A stretch of DNA of 64,000 nt from assembly GCA_963691655.1 (NCBI GenBank), contig OY829330.1, positions 18,470,182 through 18,534,181 of the forward strand, written 5' to 3'. Origin of the DNA: Toxonevra muliebris. Its lineage: Eukaryota; Arthropoda; Insecta; Diptera; Pallopteridae. The position numbers and the translations under genes are program-made. A model generated the notes under the pieces. The model saw nothing but the letters and a program-made list of their open reading frames with translations. It did not search any database and was not told the DNA's origin. Positions 32,440 to 43,700 of this stretch are shown here, in pieces; positions within the stretch are counted from its first letter, which is position 1, and each line of letters opens with the position of its first letter.

Positions 32440-33480
32440 TAATATTTAAAATATTAGCATCGGAAGTTTTTCAATTTTTTTCATTGATCAAAGCATTGCA
32501 TTCATCGTTGTAAAGTTCATTGCTTTAGCGGGAGTAGAAAATATGGATATGTGTATACATCAGCGATGCCAACTTGCGGGGAATTCCCCGATTTGCGGGA
32601 AATTTTACTGGGTGCGGGGAATCGGGAAATGAGCTGTTTTTTGCGGGGAATTTGAAGTCGTTCAGCTTTTAGTCATGAAAGTCTGTCGAATACTTTTTGT
32701 CAAATTTTATGTAATGTAAAACGTTTAACTTACGCAATATTTCATATTTTGGGTCTTAAAATTTTCATCTTTTCTTCCCGATTTATTCCCTTCCCTTTCG
32801 ACCGTTCAGAAAGCTATGCCTTAGTTTAGCACCTCCTGATTAATAACACTTAATCCTTGCTGACTAATCTGTAAACATACAAATTACGATCAGCCATCAC
32901 AAAAAAGATTAAATAAATTTTTTATTTTAAAAACCGATAGTCAAAAGTTTGAACCCGTTGTTCTCAAAACAAAATTTTTGCCATTTTTTATTTGAGTCAA
33001 AGAGAGCCCATGTCTTCCCCTTTGAGAACTTTGATATCCAAAAGTGGGCTAAGGCTTGTTTATCTATCAAAATGAACGTCTAGTAACTCGAAGTAGGATT
33101 AAATTGAGAGTGGGTTTCTTTGAAGTGAAATCTCCCATGTGCCAAAAGAATTCCGGAGTCAGAAAGTACATTTCTATTAATCTACCAGTCCCGTAAAAAT
33201 TGATTAAGTTTTGGACCGAGAAATTTCAGGGTCGCCTTAATATAACTCATTGAGGTCAATTTTAGGTAATTTTTCGTTTTTGTAAAATGTGCGTGTCGCG
33301 TTGTTATAATGTGAAATTATATCGATGCGGGGAATTCGAACGAAAATCGGGGAATTTCTCGAGGGCTATCGGGGAGAAAGAAAAAATGAGTTGGCATCCC
33401 TGGTATACATACACAAATTCAAAGACAAATGAGAGAGAGAAGATATAAGCAGAGAATAAAAACAAATAATAATGAACTTT
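32440..33480 (+). repeat. Dispersed repeat 'AGCATTG..CATCGTTG', copy A (split by hAT element)
   Basis: The segment containing TTGCATTCATCGTTGTAAA and ATTGCTTTAGCGGGAGT recurs in the same orientation at 34670-34770 and 50700-50830. Copy A is cut after 32560 by an 842-bp hAT-type element and continues at 33411 with a purine-rich GAGAGAGAG run, which copy C also has. Confidence 0.75.
32561..33402. mobile_element. hAT-type nonautonomous transposon, 842 bp
   Basis: The ends CAGCGATGCCAACT (32561) and AGTTGGCATCCCTG (33389-33402) are inverted with one mismatch. The 8-bp duplication GTATACAT flanks them (32553-32560, 33403-33410). CAG..CTG ends and an 8-bp duplication are the hAT signature. GGGGAAT-type motifs recur near both ends (subterminal repeats). 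No transposase frame is present. Confidence 0.88.
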
Positions 33481-33497
33481 TTCTTTTCGTTTTTGCT

Positions 33498-34615
33498 GGA
33501 ATCGAAACAAAAAATCGTAGAAACCAGCAACGAGGTGTAATACCGATGGTTTGACAGCAACGGTTGTCGATACATCCAGCGGACAAAAATGTATGAATGG
33601 ATCAGTTTGACGTGTTTGATAAAACAAATATTTAACATTTCTTTTGGGAAATAACATTCAGCATTTACAGTATTTATATATTCTTTATATACAAATATGT
33701 AAACGCTTGGTTGCGGTTTTGCATATTTCATATAAGTACTTTTGAATCTTTTTCTACTGATTTCATGAATTGTTATTACTATTTACAACATTTTACCTAA
33801 ATGTATGTAAATAAGTATATTTAGGTAAAATGTTGAAATATTTTAGGTGAATATATTTAGCTAAAATGTTGAAACTTTTCATATTTTATATTTCATATAC
33901 TTATAAATAAATTATCCTCCTTGTACATTTTGTTACATTCATACCAACAAATCTTTGTCTTACTTAATTGTTTGTTTACATGGTATCGTAGCAGCGATAT
34001 ATGAAATTTAGCAAAGAATTAACTCTGCAAAAGCAAAGAATAAGAAGAAAAGATGTGTTTTTGTTGTTTTCCCGATAGTTGACGAAAATAAGCCATTACC
34101 GAATTTCAAATTTAACATTTTCAATTGTTTTAACATGCACCTCGTTGTGGTTCTACATTTTGTAACAGAAATGAAAAAAAAGGCATGTGCCAAATATCAT
34201 AGTAAGAAGAAGATTTGTTGTTGTGAATGTAAAAAAATGTACAAGAAGGATTATTTATTTAAAAGTTTATAAAATATAAAATATGAAAAGTTCCAACATT
34301 TTAGCTAAATATATTCAACATTTTATCTCCATTTACTTATTTACAAATATTTGGGTAAAATGTTGAAAATAGCAATAACAATTTCTTCGCATTTTGATTT
34401 CATGAAATCAGTAGAAAAATGTTCCAAAGTAGTTATATGAAATATGCAAAACCGCCACCGAACATTTACATATTTGGAAATGGAAAATATTTGTTTTATC
34501 GAACACGTCAAACTCATCCATTCATACATTTTTGTCCGCTGGATGTGTCGACAACCGTCGCTGTCAAACCATCGGTATTGCACCTCGTTGCTGGTTTCTA
34601 CATTTCTTTGTTCCA
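33498..34615. repeat. Large imperfect palindrome (foldback), arms ~470 and ~415 bp
   Basis: Left arm 33498-33967 is the diverged reverse complement of right arm ~34200-34615, with a ~232-bp centre. Shared landmarks include GTAGAAACCAGCAACGAGGTG versus CACCTCGTTGCTGGTTTCTAC and TAAAATGTTGAAA versus TTTCAACATTTTA. Long open frames on both strands here (up to 184 residues) are by-products of the same sequence. It could be a foldback element or two opposed copies of one repeat. Confidence 0.8.
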
Positions 34616-34669
34616 ATTTCAACAAGAGCGAATAGCGACCTCTTTACAATCTATACTCTTTCTTCAAAG

Positions 34670-34770
34670 GAACGAAATACACCAAAGCATTGTATTCATC
34701 GTTGTAAAAATCATTGCTTTAGCGGGAGTTGAATATATATGTGTATACATTAGTGATGGATTTTTCGATA
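34670..34770 (+). repeat. Dispersed repeat copy B
   Basis: It carries the same core as copy A (32440-32560) including ATTCATCGTTGTAAA, ATTGCTTTAGCGGGAGT and GTGTATACAT, in the uninterrupted form. This confirms the target site of the hAT insertion in copy A. Confidence 0.75.
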
Positions 34771-35018
34771 CGATCGTATTTTTTTCAGTACACTTTGAGT
34801 TCGAAATACGTCAGTACATAAGCAAGACTTTCGGTACACTTTCGTACAATTCTTTTTACATATGTGATATTATTTTAAAGAAAAATATAACTGTGCTAAT
34901 TTTCTTATGTTGTTATCGATTACACAGTGCAACACGGAAAATTTATAAGGTCTTTGCCCTATATAGTTGTTGAATTGGTAGTAAAAAATTTCACACATAC
35001 AAGACTAAAAAGCAAAAA

Positions 35019-35351
35019 ATAATAATTTAAATAAATTTTTTTTTTAATATACCACGTTTTTAAAACAAAAAACGTGGGTCGCATGCAATATGAAATTGAT
35101 AGATGAATAGTTCACTGAAGTCGCTACCAATTTTACCTCTATCCATAAGCGTCCCACGCTTTTCGTTTTAAATCATGCAAATATTTTCAGACCTACTAAA
35201 ATTCATAATTACATATTTTCAAGACAATCTGTATGGGGTTATGAATCTGTATGGTGTTATAAATATGTATGGGGCAAGAAGTTATTTTATACTTTTTAGT
35301 CCGTTTTAAAAACGTGGTATATTAAAAAAAAAAATTATTTTAATTATTTTG
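35019..35351. mobile_element. MITE with 23-bp perfect TIRs inside A/T tracts
   Basis: TTAATATACCACGTTTTTAA.. at 35044-35066 is exactly mirrored at 35303-35325, and T-run/A-run flanks extend the symmetry. A second inner pair (ACGTGGG near 35069, CCCACGC near 35152) is also inverted. It has no coding potential. TA-rich ends suggest a mariner-like relative, not proven. Confidence 0.75.
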
Positions 35352-35438
35352 TTTATTAAAAAAAAATAATTTGAACTAACATTTACAAGGAAAGTTTGAT
35401 ATATTAGCATAATTTTTTTATTACTCCCTCTATTTCGT

Positions 35439-35537
35439 TTTTTCATTCGATATGAATGGGTAACAATAATTATGTTCATGCTTACATGATGTTACCCGGC
35501 AAGGATGAAGCTTTACTTTTTGCTATCGAATGAAAAA
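35439..35537. repeat. 99-bp nested hairpin
   Basis: Outer arms TTTTTCATTCGATA (35439-35452) and its exact complement (35524-35537) enclose inner arms GGGTAAC (35458-35464) and GTTACCC (35491-35497). Confidence 0.75.
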
Positions 35538-35893
35538 TGTAAGTAGTACCAAAATTATCATGCCTGCGCTCGATTACGCTTATTGAAAATTAAGGCATTT
35601 TTGGGAAGTTGGCGCAATTTCGTTTTTCGCGCTTGTTAAAGAAAGTTCTCGGATGGGCAGGTACAAATTGTGGAATTTCGTAAGTCCCCCGATTTTTCTA
35701 TTGAATATATTTTTTTCAGGTAGTATTAATATCAATATAAATTTTTCGGGCTGAGAAATCTGAATATGGCATTAGTTTGCTTTTACAATTGGTTCTAGAA
35801 CCGGCCATCATACAACCTTTTTTTAATAGGATAAAGTACCTTTGACATCGGAGCACATTCGACTTTGCCATTTTCAGTGTGACCACTCCCTTA

Positions 35894-36245
35894 CACTGCG
35901 TCTACACCTGCCAGTGCTGGCATGGGAATTTAGAATATGTATTATCTGTCAAAAAACAGAAAAATTGTCTTTGTGACGTAGGCGTCCTGCCAATTATCAT
36001 GCCAATTCATTTCTAACAAAATGTCAGACACTCCATTTTTAATAATTTGCTCACTCCGCTCTACTTTGTCTTTGTTTTCTCTCACAAATGGGAGAAACGT
36101 CAAATATTGTCGGCTTACGTCAAATCATTGGCATCGAAATATGCTTGCCAATGACTCTGCCAATGAGAAAAGTGTGAGTGTATTAGTGAAAAAATGTGAG
36201 TGTGTTAGCATTGGCATGCCAGCACTGGCAAGTGTAGACGCTGGG
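35894..36245. mobile_element. MITE with ~30-bp TIRs, TTA target duplication (PIF/Harbinger-like)
   Basis: The left end GCGTCTACACCTGCCAGTGC..TGGCATG (35898-35924) and the right end (36215-36242) are inverted with one or two mismatches. The trinucleotide TTA flanks both sides (35891-35893, 36246-36248), which fits the TWA preference of PIF/Harbinger transposons. A 78-residue frame inside is made of repeat sequence and is not a gene. Confidence 0.72.
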
Positions 36246-36248
36246 TTA

Positions 36249-37750
36249 GAGCCATAAAGTTGAAATGTAGAAAAATTACGTGTCTGCAAGCACTCACAGT
36301 AGAAGTGAAACTATGTTGTTTATTAGAAAATTGTTAGAAAACATTTATAAAACATTTTGTTGAAGTTTTTGCAGTTCTCTTCTTTCTATTTTGTTGTTGC
36401 TTTTCTCTGTTGATATTCTCTACACTTATCGGCATAAACACGACTTAGTACATGTATATAATACATGAAAGGAAAGTTCAGTTATATGCAATCAAGCCGA
36501 GACTTCTATATCGACTCTCTCACTAAAGCACATGCGATAAAACTGCTTGATTGTATGTAGCCGAATAACAACTGCATAACTTTGTTATGCAGACGATCAC
36601 GGTCACGTCATGGAGTTGTTGTTGCTTCATTGTACAACGAAAGTTTGAGAGAGAGAGAGGGAGAGTAAAATTTGGCCACCACGGTCACAAAATGATTTGG
36701 CTTTTTATGCCGAATCAGGAGATCAAAACAGGGTTACGTCGTAAATTTTATTAGCAATAATTCACTTTTAGGAGCAAAATAGTACACTTATGGTAAAAAC
36801 GTATGCAAAAAACAAGAAAAAATTCTCTATAGCAACACTTACATTTGTTTACGTTTATATTTGCTTAGTTTTTCACGAAATAAAAAAAAATTTACGTAAA
36901 TATATAAAAATATACGTTTTTTAATAGTTATACTTGCAAATAAAATTAAATATGTAAGTAATTATTATAATATTTGTCATGAATTATTATAATTTAATTC
37001 AGAAATATATATATTTAAGCACTTTCTTATGAATTGTCTGTGTTTATCCCTCCAAAATATAACTTTTTTGCATATGCAAATTTTAGCGCTTCTAAACCAA
37101 TGCCAATATTGTTCATTTTTATTTATTTTTTATCAAAAATTTTATTAACTTATTTCACAAAGTGTTGATAGTAGAAACCAAATATTACTGTTTTAATAAC
37201 TATGAAAAAAAATACTAAAACTATACAAAAACGTACTAAAAAGTGACGTGACCGTCGATCATTTGACCGTATGCTAAATAAAGAGCAAATAATAATTACA
37301 CTGTTACAAAAAAAAAATTGGGAGGCACTATTATGGAGACTTAGCACAAATTGTTGGTCTAGTAATGTTAAGAAAAATGGTATGGCGGAAATTTCCCATA
37401 CACCCCCAAAATCTCGTTTTATGGTAAAAAAACCGTTTTTGAGTAGGTTCATGTAAACAATCGCTCATAACTTTGCTAATTTTTATCCGATTTCCAATTT
37501 CAGTTTGAAAGGCGAAAAATAGTTCTTTCCGACCATGTATTGTTTATTTTTATGAATTGAAAACTTACGAGACTGCAGTTGAAAATATTTGCGATTTTTC
37601 GATTTCTTAATAATTTTTTCGGCTTGGACGATGTTTTTACGATATTATCCAATCTTGGAGATTTTTTGCCGTTTCGAATGACCTTTTTTTGAATGAAATT
37701 GGATGAAAATTTACGGAGTTGTGTGAATTTTAAGAACATTTTATTATTTA
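36249..37750. other. AT-rich interval without supported gene
   Basis: It contains a GAGAGAGAGAGAGGGAGAG run near 36645-36664, poly-A/T tracts and a weak inverted pair (GGTCACGTCA at 36601, TGACGTGACC at 37244). The 85-100-residue frames lack domain character. Confidence 0.5.
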
Positions 37751-38007
37751 TAATCATTCAGTTCAGTGCACTGTGGGGTCAAATCCGTTTTTAGCCGGCC
37801 AAAATTCTGAAATTTGATGTGTTGGCTCATAAGGTCATTAACAATCACTGTGTGAAAAATTATAACGATCGGACTATTACCACGACTGAGCAAGAATCCT
37901 CAGTAGTCAGCTCTATACAGTTGGGCGCTGCTACAGAATGAGGAGCCTCAGGCGGTCGCTTTGTTGGATTCACTGGTGGGTTTACGCCCACTAGTGGGTG
38001 TAACGTA

Positions 38008-38478
38008 GTGACTGCGGTGGACTGCGGAGCACCTGGTGCGGGAGCTAGGAATGCGGCCACAAGCAGTGGCGGGGACTATGCTCAAGTTGCTGCGAGCCTG
38101 CTGAAGTTTGAGATCCGTGACCACGACGGACAAGGTCTACTGTCTCAACAACAGATAGACTTTGTCGACAGCCAAGTTTGGGAGGCCATAGGGACCTCGA
38201 AAGAGGCCCCTAGTTTTGAGCGGATAAGAACGGATCACGGCATCTTGCAGGTGCAGTGCTCCAACTCTTATTCGCTCGACTGGCTAACTAAGACAGTGGC
38301 TGGAATGCCAGTCTTTGAAGGCTGTAAATTTGTCATTAGCCAAATTAACAGAATTCAAAGACTGACGCGGGTAAGCATGATGTTCACTGGAGAACGTATC
38401 AATATACTAAGGCGGGATCGGATCCAAGACTTGGAAACGCTTCCCGATTGGTTATTGGTGTCGATCCAGAGTAGTTGA
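38008..38478 (+). pseudogene. LOA-like ORF1 (gag-like, DUF4780-type)
   Basis: The 156-residue frame has ALGSTS-like acidic and Ser/Gly-rich lead, then LLSQQQIDFVDSQVWEAIG, GILQVQCSNSYSLDWLTKTV and RRDRIQDLETLPDWLL. This resembles the DUF4780-type domain in ORF1 of LOA elements, where 'W..L......G...F' spacing is conserved. ORF1 proteins bind element RNA. A stop at 38476-38478 and a frame change precede further homology (VIRSRYGMHLYLNLG, LLDSDEGKVK) up to 38571. Confidence 0.6.
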
Positions 38479-38576
38479 AGGTCATACGATCTAGGTACGG
38501 CATGCATCTTTATTTGAATTTGGGACGTGTACTCGTTACGCTGCTGGATTCAGATGAAGGCAAGGTGAAATAGGCG

Positions 38577-39971
38577 ATGATGACCAACTCTATGTCGTTC
38601 AGCATTGCTTTCTCACAAATTAACTTGCAGCATAGCAAATCGGCTACTGCCCCCTTATGCAGTAAGTGTAACTTTAGGGGGAATAAGCTGTTGGATTTCA
38701 TTCTGTCATCCCGACTGGTAATTCAAAATGTTGGCACCAGCCCGACTTTTGTTACTAGTAGGAGACAGGAGGTGATTGATCTGACACTATCAAACAGTAT
38801 AGTGGCTGATCAAATCACCGGATTCTTAGAAATGACTCCCTTCCGGACCACCGTTGCATTGAGTTTCGGCTTGCAGCTGAGCTAGAATTGGTTTTTGCCG
38901 GCCGAAACCCTCGAAAAGCGGATTGGACGCGATTCGGTGAGCTGGTCGAAGAAAGAATTTACGTCGTTCCTAAACTCCGGACAATAGAGTCAATCGAGGA
39001 AGCCTTTAACACATTAGGGTGAATCTTGGTTGATTGCTATGAGATGTTGTGCCCGGAACGTAGGAGTAGACAAGGTAAGGCGGTTTTTTGGTGGAACTCT
39101 GAGCTTTCGAAACTCCGGAAAAACTCCAGGAAACTTCTGAATCGAGCCCTTGAATATCGGTTGGAAGCGGACTGGACTGCCTACCGTCAGCTGCAAAAGG
39201 ACTATAAGAAGAAGGTGAAATATTTAAAACTGGACTCTTACAGAAATTTTTGCAGTAAAATGGTAGATCAGAAAGGTTTGACGAGGCTATGCAAAGTTCT
39301 TCAAAGGGACCGGACGGCTAAGCTGGACTCACTTCTGAAGCCCGATGGCTCCTACACCAACTCTAGGTCAGAAGTTAATGACGTACTCTTTGCAATGCAC
39401 TTCCCAGGTTGCAAGGAAGCTGCTCCTCAGAGCGGTGTCAATACTCCTGGACAGGTTGGCCCCTGGACCCGACGGCATTTATCCAATCATGATAAAGCGG
39501 GGAGGGACAAATCTTATGAAGATTCTGGAAAGGATCTACACGGCTTGTCTCGCTCACAGATATATTCCACGTCTTTAGCGCTCGGTTAAAGTTGTATTTA
39601 TTCCTAAACCGGGAAGGGATAACTACGTTTTACTGAAGAGTTTCCGACCGATAAGCTTGACATCGTTTTTGCTTAAAATTCTGGAACGCATGGTCGAGAA
39701 GCACATGAGGCTTAAGGTTCTAAGCCAAAACCCTCTCAGTTCTCGACAACATGCTTATCAGAGTGGAAAAGCCTGTGAATCAGCTCTTTACGACTCTGTT
39801 AGTACAGTTGAACAAGGGCTGGAAGCAGGGAACTACACCCTGGGAGTGTTTGTCGATATCGAAGGGGCTTTTGACAACGCTACCTTCGACTCGTTGTGCT
39901 CTTTGGCCAGACAATATGGTGTTGAAGAAATCGTCATTCGATGGATTTATACCATGCTATCCAAAAGGTAG
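38577..39971 (+). pseudogene. LOA-like ORF2: endonuclease and reverse transcriptase N-terminal part
   Basis: Frame 38577-38885 shows INLQHSKSATAPLC then, after the deletion, FVTSRRQEVIDLTLSN. Frame 39026-39589 is the linker (WWNSELSKLRKNSRKLLNRA). Frame 39657-39971 shows FLLKILERMVEKHMR, SSRQHAYQSGKACESALYDS and LGVFVDIEGAFDNATFDSL. Truncation follows at 39972. Because this copy ends inside the palm domain it cannot encode an active enzyme. Confidence 0.8.
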
Positions 39972-39974
39972 CTT

Positions 39975-40777
39975 ATCACGATGAAATTGTGCCCCATGCC
40001 TTGGGCACTTCTGACAAAATGGGTTTTCTTGAAAAAGTACAGAAAAATATTGATGTAGCTTTTATAAACATATATTTTTGAGGTTTGATCTAGAAAAATT
40101 AATGTTTTAAAAACAGTAGCATCTTTTAAAATTTATCAATAATTATCGAAATTACAGGCCTTTGAAAATAAAGTGTCAAAGGTACCCCACTTTACCCTAC
40201 TCATTGCTTTTGTAGATTTTCTTCTATAAAATATTGCAAATTGTTAATGAAAAATCGGTGGACTCAAGTTAATTTTTTTGTCATACACACTTCGGCTAAG
40301 TTGATCAACATCAAATATACTATTTTTCCAGGGGGCCGATGTCTCGAAAAAATTTGATCACCCCTTACATATATTCCTTGTCTTATTACTATTTATTTGT
40401 TTACTTTTTTCGAATTGTTGACTTTTTTCGATGAATTAGATTACAAAATTTTTTAGGTCGTGACAACTCTGGTTGTGATCTGTGTGGACTTTAAAAATAA
40501 ATGCTGGAAATTCAAACTTCCCTTAGTGCACAATGGTAAACTAGAGTACGAAATATTTCAAATAAAGTGAAGTGTTAAAATAAAACTAGTTTTAATTTAA
40601 TAATAAAATAGTTTTCAGCGATGAGTATTATAAATGCAACTTACATAACTGTTTAAAAATAATCAAATCATTTGATTTATACAATAGTAAATTCAATATA
40701 CAAAGTTACAAACATACAAATACATAGTTTTTTTAAAAAATCTTAGATACGTCATCAATTCAAAATTTAAGAGCAAT
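39975..40777. other. 3' flank of the ZP gene; AT-rich
   Basis: On the minus strand an AATAAA lies at 40397-40392, about 385 bases past the ZP gene stop, and is a possible poly(A) signal. A short hairpin GTGCCC..GGGCAC is at 39989-40007. Nothing else is supported. Confidence 0.45.
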
Positions 40778-43700
40778 CTAAACTACACTAAATGCATTGC
40801 GTATACCTAGAGTTAGTGAAATAATTTCCTTCCGTGGGGGGAGTTCATTATATTCTCGTTTCATAATGCTTCTCGATAATATATCGCTGTCGTAATTATC
40901 GCTATCTTTATTCATGGACAATAACGGTGATTCATTTAGATAGTCTGCAATTTCCGAGATAGAAGAAATATCTCGTCTTCGTCTATAATTTAGTTTTTCA
41001 AGCTCATCGTCCTCATCATCGTTCAATTCGAATACATTGTTGGCATTAAGTGCAAGCTTATTAATTTCATCAAACAGAGAATATTTTAAATGGCGTATGG
41101 TCCTATCGTAGCCGGGATTACTCAGTGGAGGCAAATAGGTAGCTGGTATTCTACTCGTGCCAGTATAACCATTGTTAGGACAACGTGGATCAATTGTGCC
41201 TGGATAGCAGCTTGGACTTAATGTAGTAACCGGCTTTGATGTTGTAACTTTTGGGCATCTAGGGTGTGGGGACCCAGGGAAACAATTAAAACAATCTGGG
41301 TCTGTTGAACCCTGTGTACATTCTATGCTTGGTGTTGTAGTTTGAGAACAACGCGAATCTGTTGATCCTGGATAGCAACGAACTGGCGTTATCATGGATA
41401 AACATGATTGATCTGTAGAGCCAGGATAACACCGCGGTTTTGTTGTTATCGTTGGTTCTGTAACTACGGAACAACTAGGGTCTGGTGATCCAGTATAACA
41501 TTGAAGTGGAGGTGTTGTTAGGGGGTTTTCGGAACACTCAGGATCAGGAGAACCAGGATAGCATTGCGATTGTGTGGTTATGATTAATGTCTTAGGGCAA
41601 CGGGGATCTGTTGATCCTGGATAACAACGTAGGCTTTCTGGAGTAGTTGGAACTTTTCGTGTCGTTGTGGGTGGCAGATACGTTGCTGGTTGGCATTTAA
41701 GTTCTTTTGAGCCTGGGTAACAACCAGGTCTTGGTGTGGTTGGAATTTTTGGACATTTGGGATCCGGTGATCCAGGGAAACAATTAAAGCAGTCAGGATC
41801 AGTAGAATCTGGCTTACATATTATGTCTGGATGCCTTGTAGTTGTTTTGGGTCGAATTGTACAAGATAGGTCATTAGAACCAGGGTAGCAACGCGTTTTT
41901 GTGGTTTTGTTGGGTGTCTGAGGACACTGTGGATCTGTTGATCCTGGATAGCAGCTTGGACTTGGTCGAGTAATTGGAACTTTTTGTGTTGTTGTGGGTG
42001 GCAGGAAAGTTGCTGGTTGGCAATTAGGGTCATCTGATCCAGGATAGCAGCCTGATTTCGGTATTGTCGGTGTTTTTAAACATTTAGGATCGGGTGAGCC
42101 AGGGAAGCAGCTAAAACATTCGGGATCAGAAGAACCAGGTCTGCATTTTGTGACAGATTCTTTTGGGCATGAAGGGTTGGTAGAACCAGGATAACATCTT
42201 ACTGAGGGCGGAGTTGTTGTTTGAGAACACCCAGCATCTGTTGATCCCGGATAGCATCGAGGTTTTGTTGTTGTTTTGGGTATAGTTGCACAGGATGGGT
42301 CATTCGAGCCTGGATAGCAACGAGGTTTTGTTGTTTTGCTGGGTGTCTGCGGGCACCGTGAATCTGTTGATCCTGGATAGCAGCTGAAACTTGATCGAGT
42401 AGTTGGCACTTTTTGTGTTGTTGTGCGTGGCAGGTTAGTTTCTGGGTTGCAATTAGGGTCATCTGATCCAGGATAGCAACCTGATTTTGGTGTTGTTGGT
42501 GTTTTTAAACAATTAGGATCCGGTGAGCCAGGGAAGCAGCTAAAACATTCCGGATCGGAAGAGCCAGGTCTGCATTTTGTGCCAGATTCTTTCGGGCATG
42601 AAGGGTTGGTGGAACCAGGATAGCAACGTGCTACGGGCGGTGTTATAATTTGAGGACACCAGGGTTCTATTGATCCTGGAGCACATCGTTGGCTTGGTCG
42701 GGTGACTTTTGTCTTTCTTGTTGTTGTCGGTGGAAGGTACGTTGCTCCTTGGCATTTAGGTTCTTTTGATCCAGGGTAACAACCAGGTCTTGGTGTGGTT
42801 GGAATTTTTGGACATTTGGGATCCGGTGATCCAGGGAAACAACTGAAGCAGTCAGGATCAGTAGAATCTGGCTTACATATTATGTCTGGATGCCATGTAG
42901 TTGTTTTGGGTCGAATTGTGCAAGATGGGTCATTAGAACCAGGGTGGCAACGCGTTTTTGTGGTTTTGTTGGGTGTCTGAGGACACTGTGGATCTTTTGA
43001 CCCTGGATAGCAGCTTGGTCTTGGTCGAGTAGTTGGAACTTTTTGTGTTGTTGTGGGTGGCAGGTAAGTTGCTGTTTGGCAATTAGGGTCATCTGATCCA
43101 GGATAGCAACCTGATTTCGGTGTTGTCGGTGTTTTTAAACATTTAGGATCCGGTGAGCCAGGGAAGCAGCTAAAACATTCCGGATCAGAAGAGCCAGGTC
43201 TGCATTTTGTGTCAGATTCTTTCGGGCATGAAGGGTTGGTGGAACCAGGATGACATCTTACTGAGGGCGGAGTTGTTGTTTGAGGACACCCGGGATCTGT
43301 TGATCCCGGATAGCATCGAGGTGCTGTTGTTGCTTTGGGTATGGTGGCACAAGATGGGTCATTCGCACCTGGGTAACAACGAGGTTTTGTGGTTTTGCTG
43401 GGCGTTTGCGGGCACCGTGGGTCTGTTGACCCTGGATAGCAAATGGAACTTGTTCGAGTAGTTGACACTTTTTGTGTTGTTGTGGGTGGCAGATACGTTG
43501 CTGGTTTGCAATTAGGGTCATCTGATCCAGGATAGCAACCTGATTTCGGTGTGGTCGGTGTTTTTGGACATTTCGGATCCGGTGAGCCAGGGAAGCAGTT
43601 AAGACATTCCGGATCAGAAGAGCCAGGTCTGCATTTTGTGCCAGATTCTTTCTGGCATGAAGGATCCGTGGAACCTGGATAACATCTTACTGCAGGCGGA

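Larger units (their letters stand above)
37850..39972 (+). mobile_element. LOA-like non-LTR retrotransposon fragment, plus strand, 3'-truncated
   Basis: The + strand carries ORF1 (38008-38478), a shortened endonuclease (38577-38900), the linker (39026-39580) and the N-terminal part of reverse transcriptase (39657-39971). Homology ends abruptly at about 39972, before the catalytic YADD box. An internal deletion joins the HSKSATAPLCSK segment directly to the NFRGNKLLDFILSS segment, removing the middle of the endonuclease. It belongs to the same broad group as the copy at 18429-26880 but is a different subfamily. Confidence 0.8.

Noticed and set aside
34419..34973. 184-residue plus-strand protein
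   Set aside because: It runs through the right arm of the palindrome and a dispersed repeat, and the left arm encodes a similar shadow. There is no domain character.
36021..36257. 78-residue protein
   Set aside because: It lies inside the TTA-flanked MITE and is made of its repeated GCCAATG-type words.
36594..37260. MITE bounded by GATCACGGTCACGTCA and its inverse
   Set aside because: The match is short with an indel and no duplication was found. It is left as a weak inverted pair.
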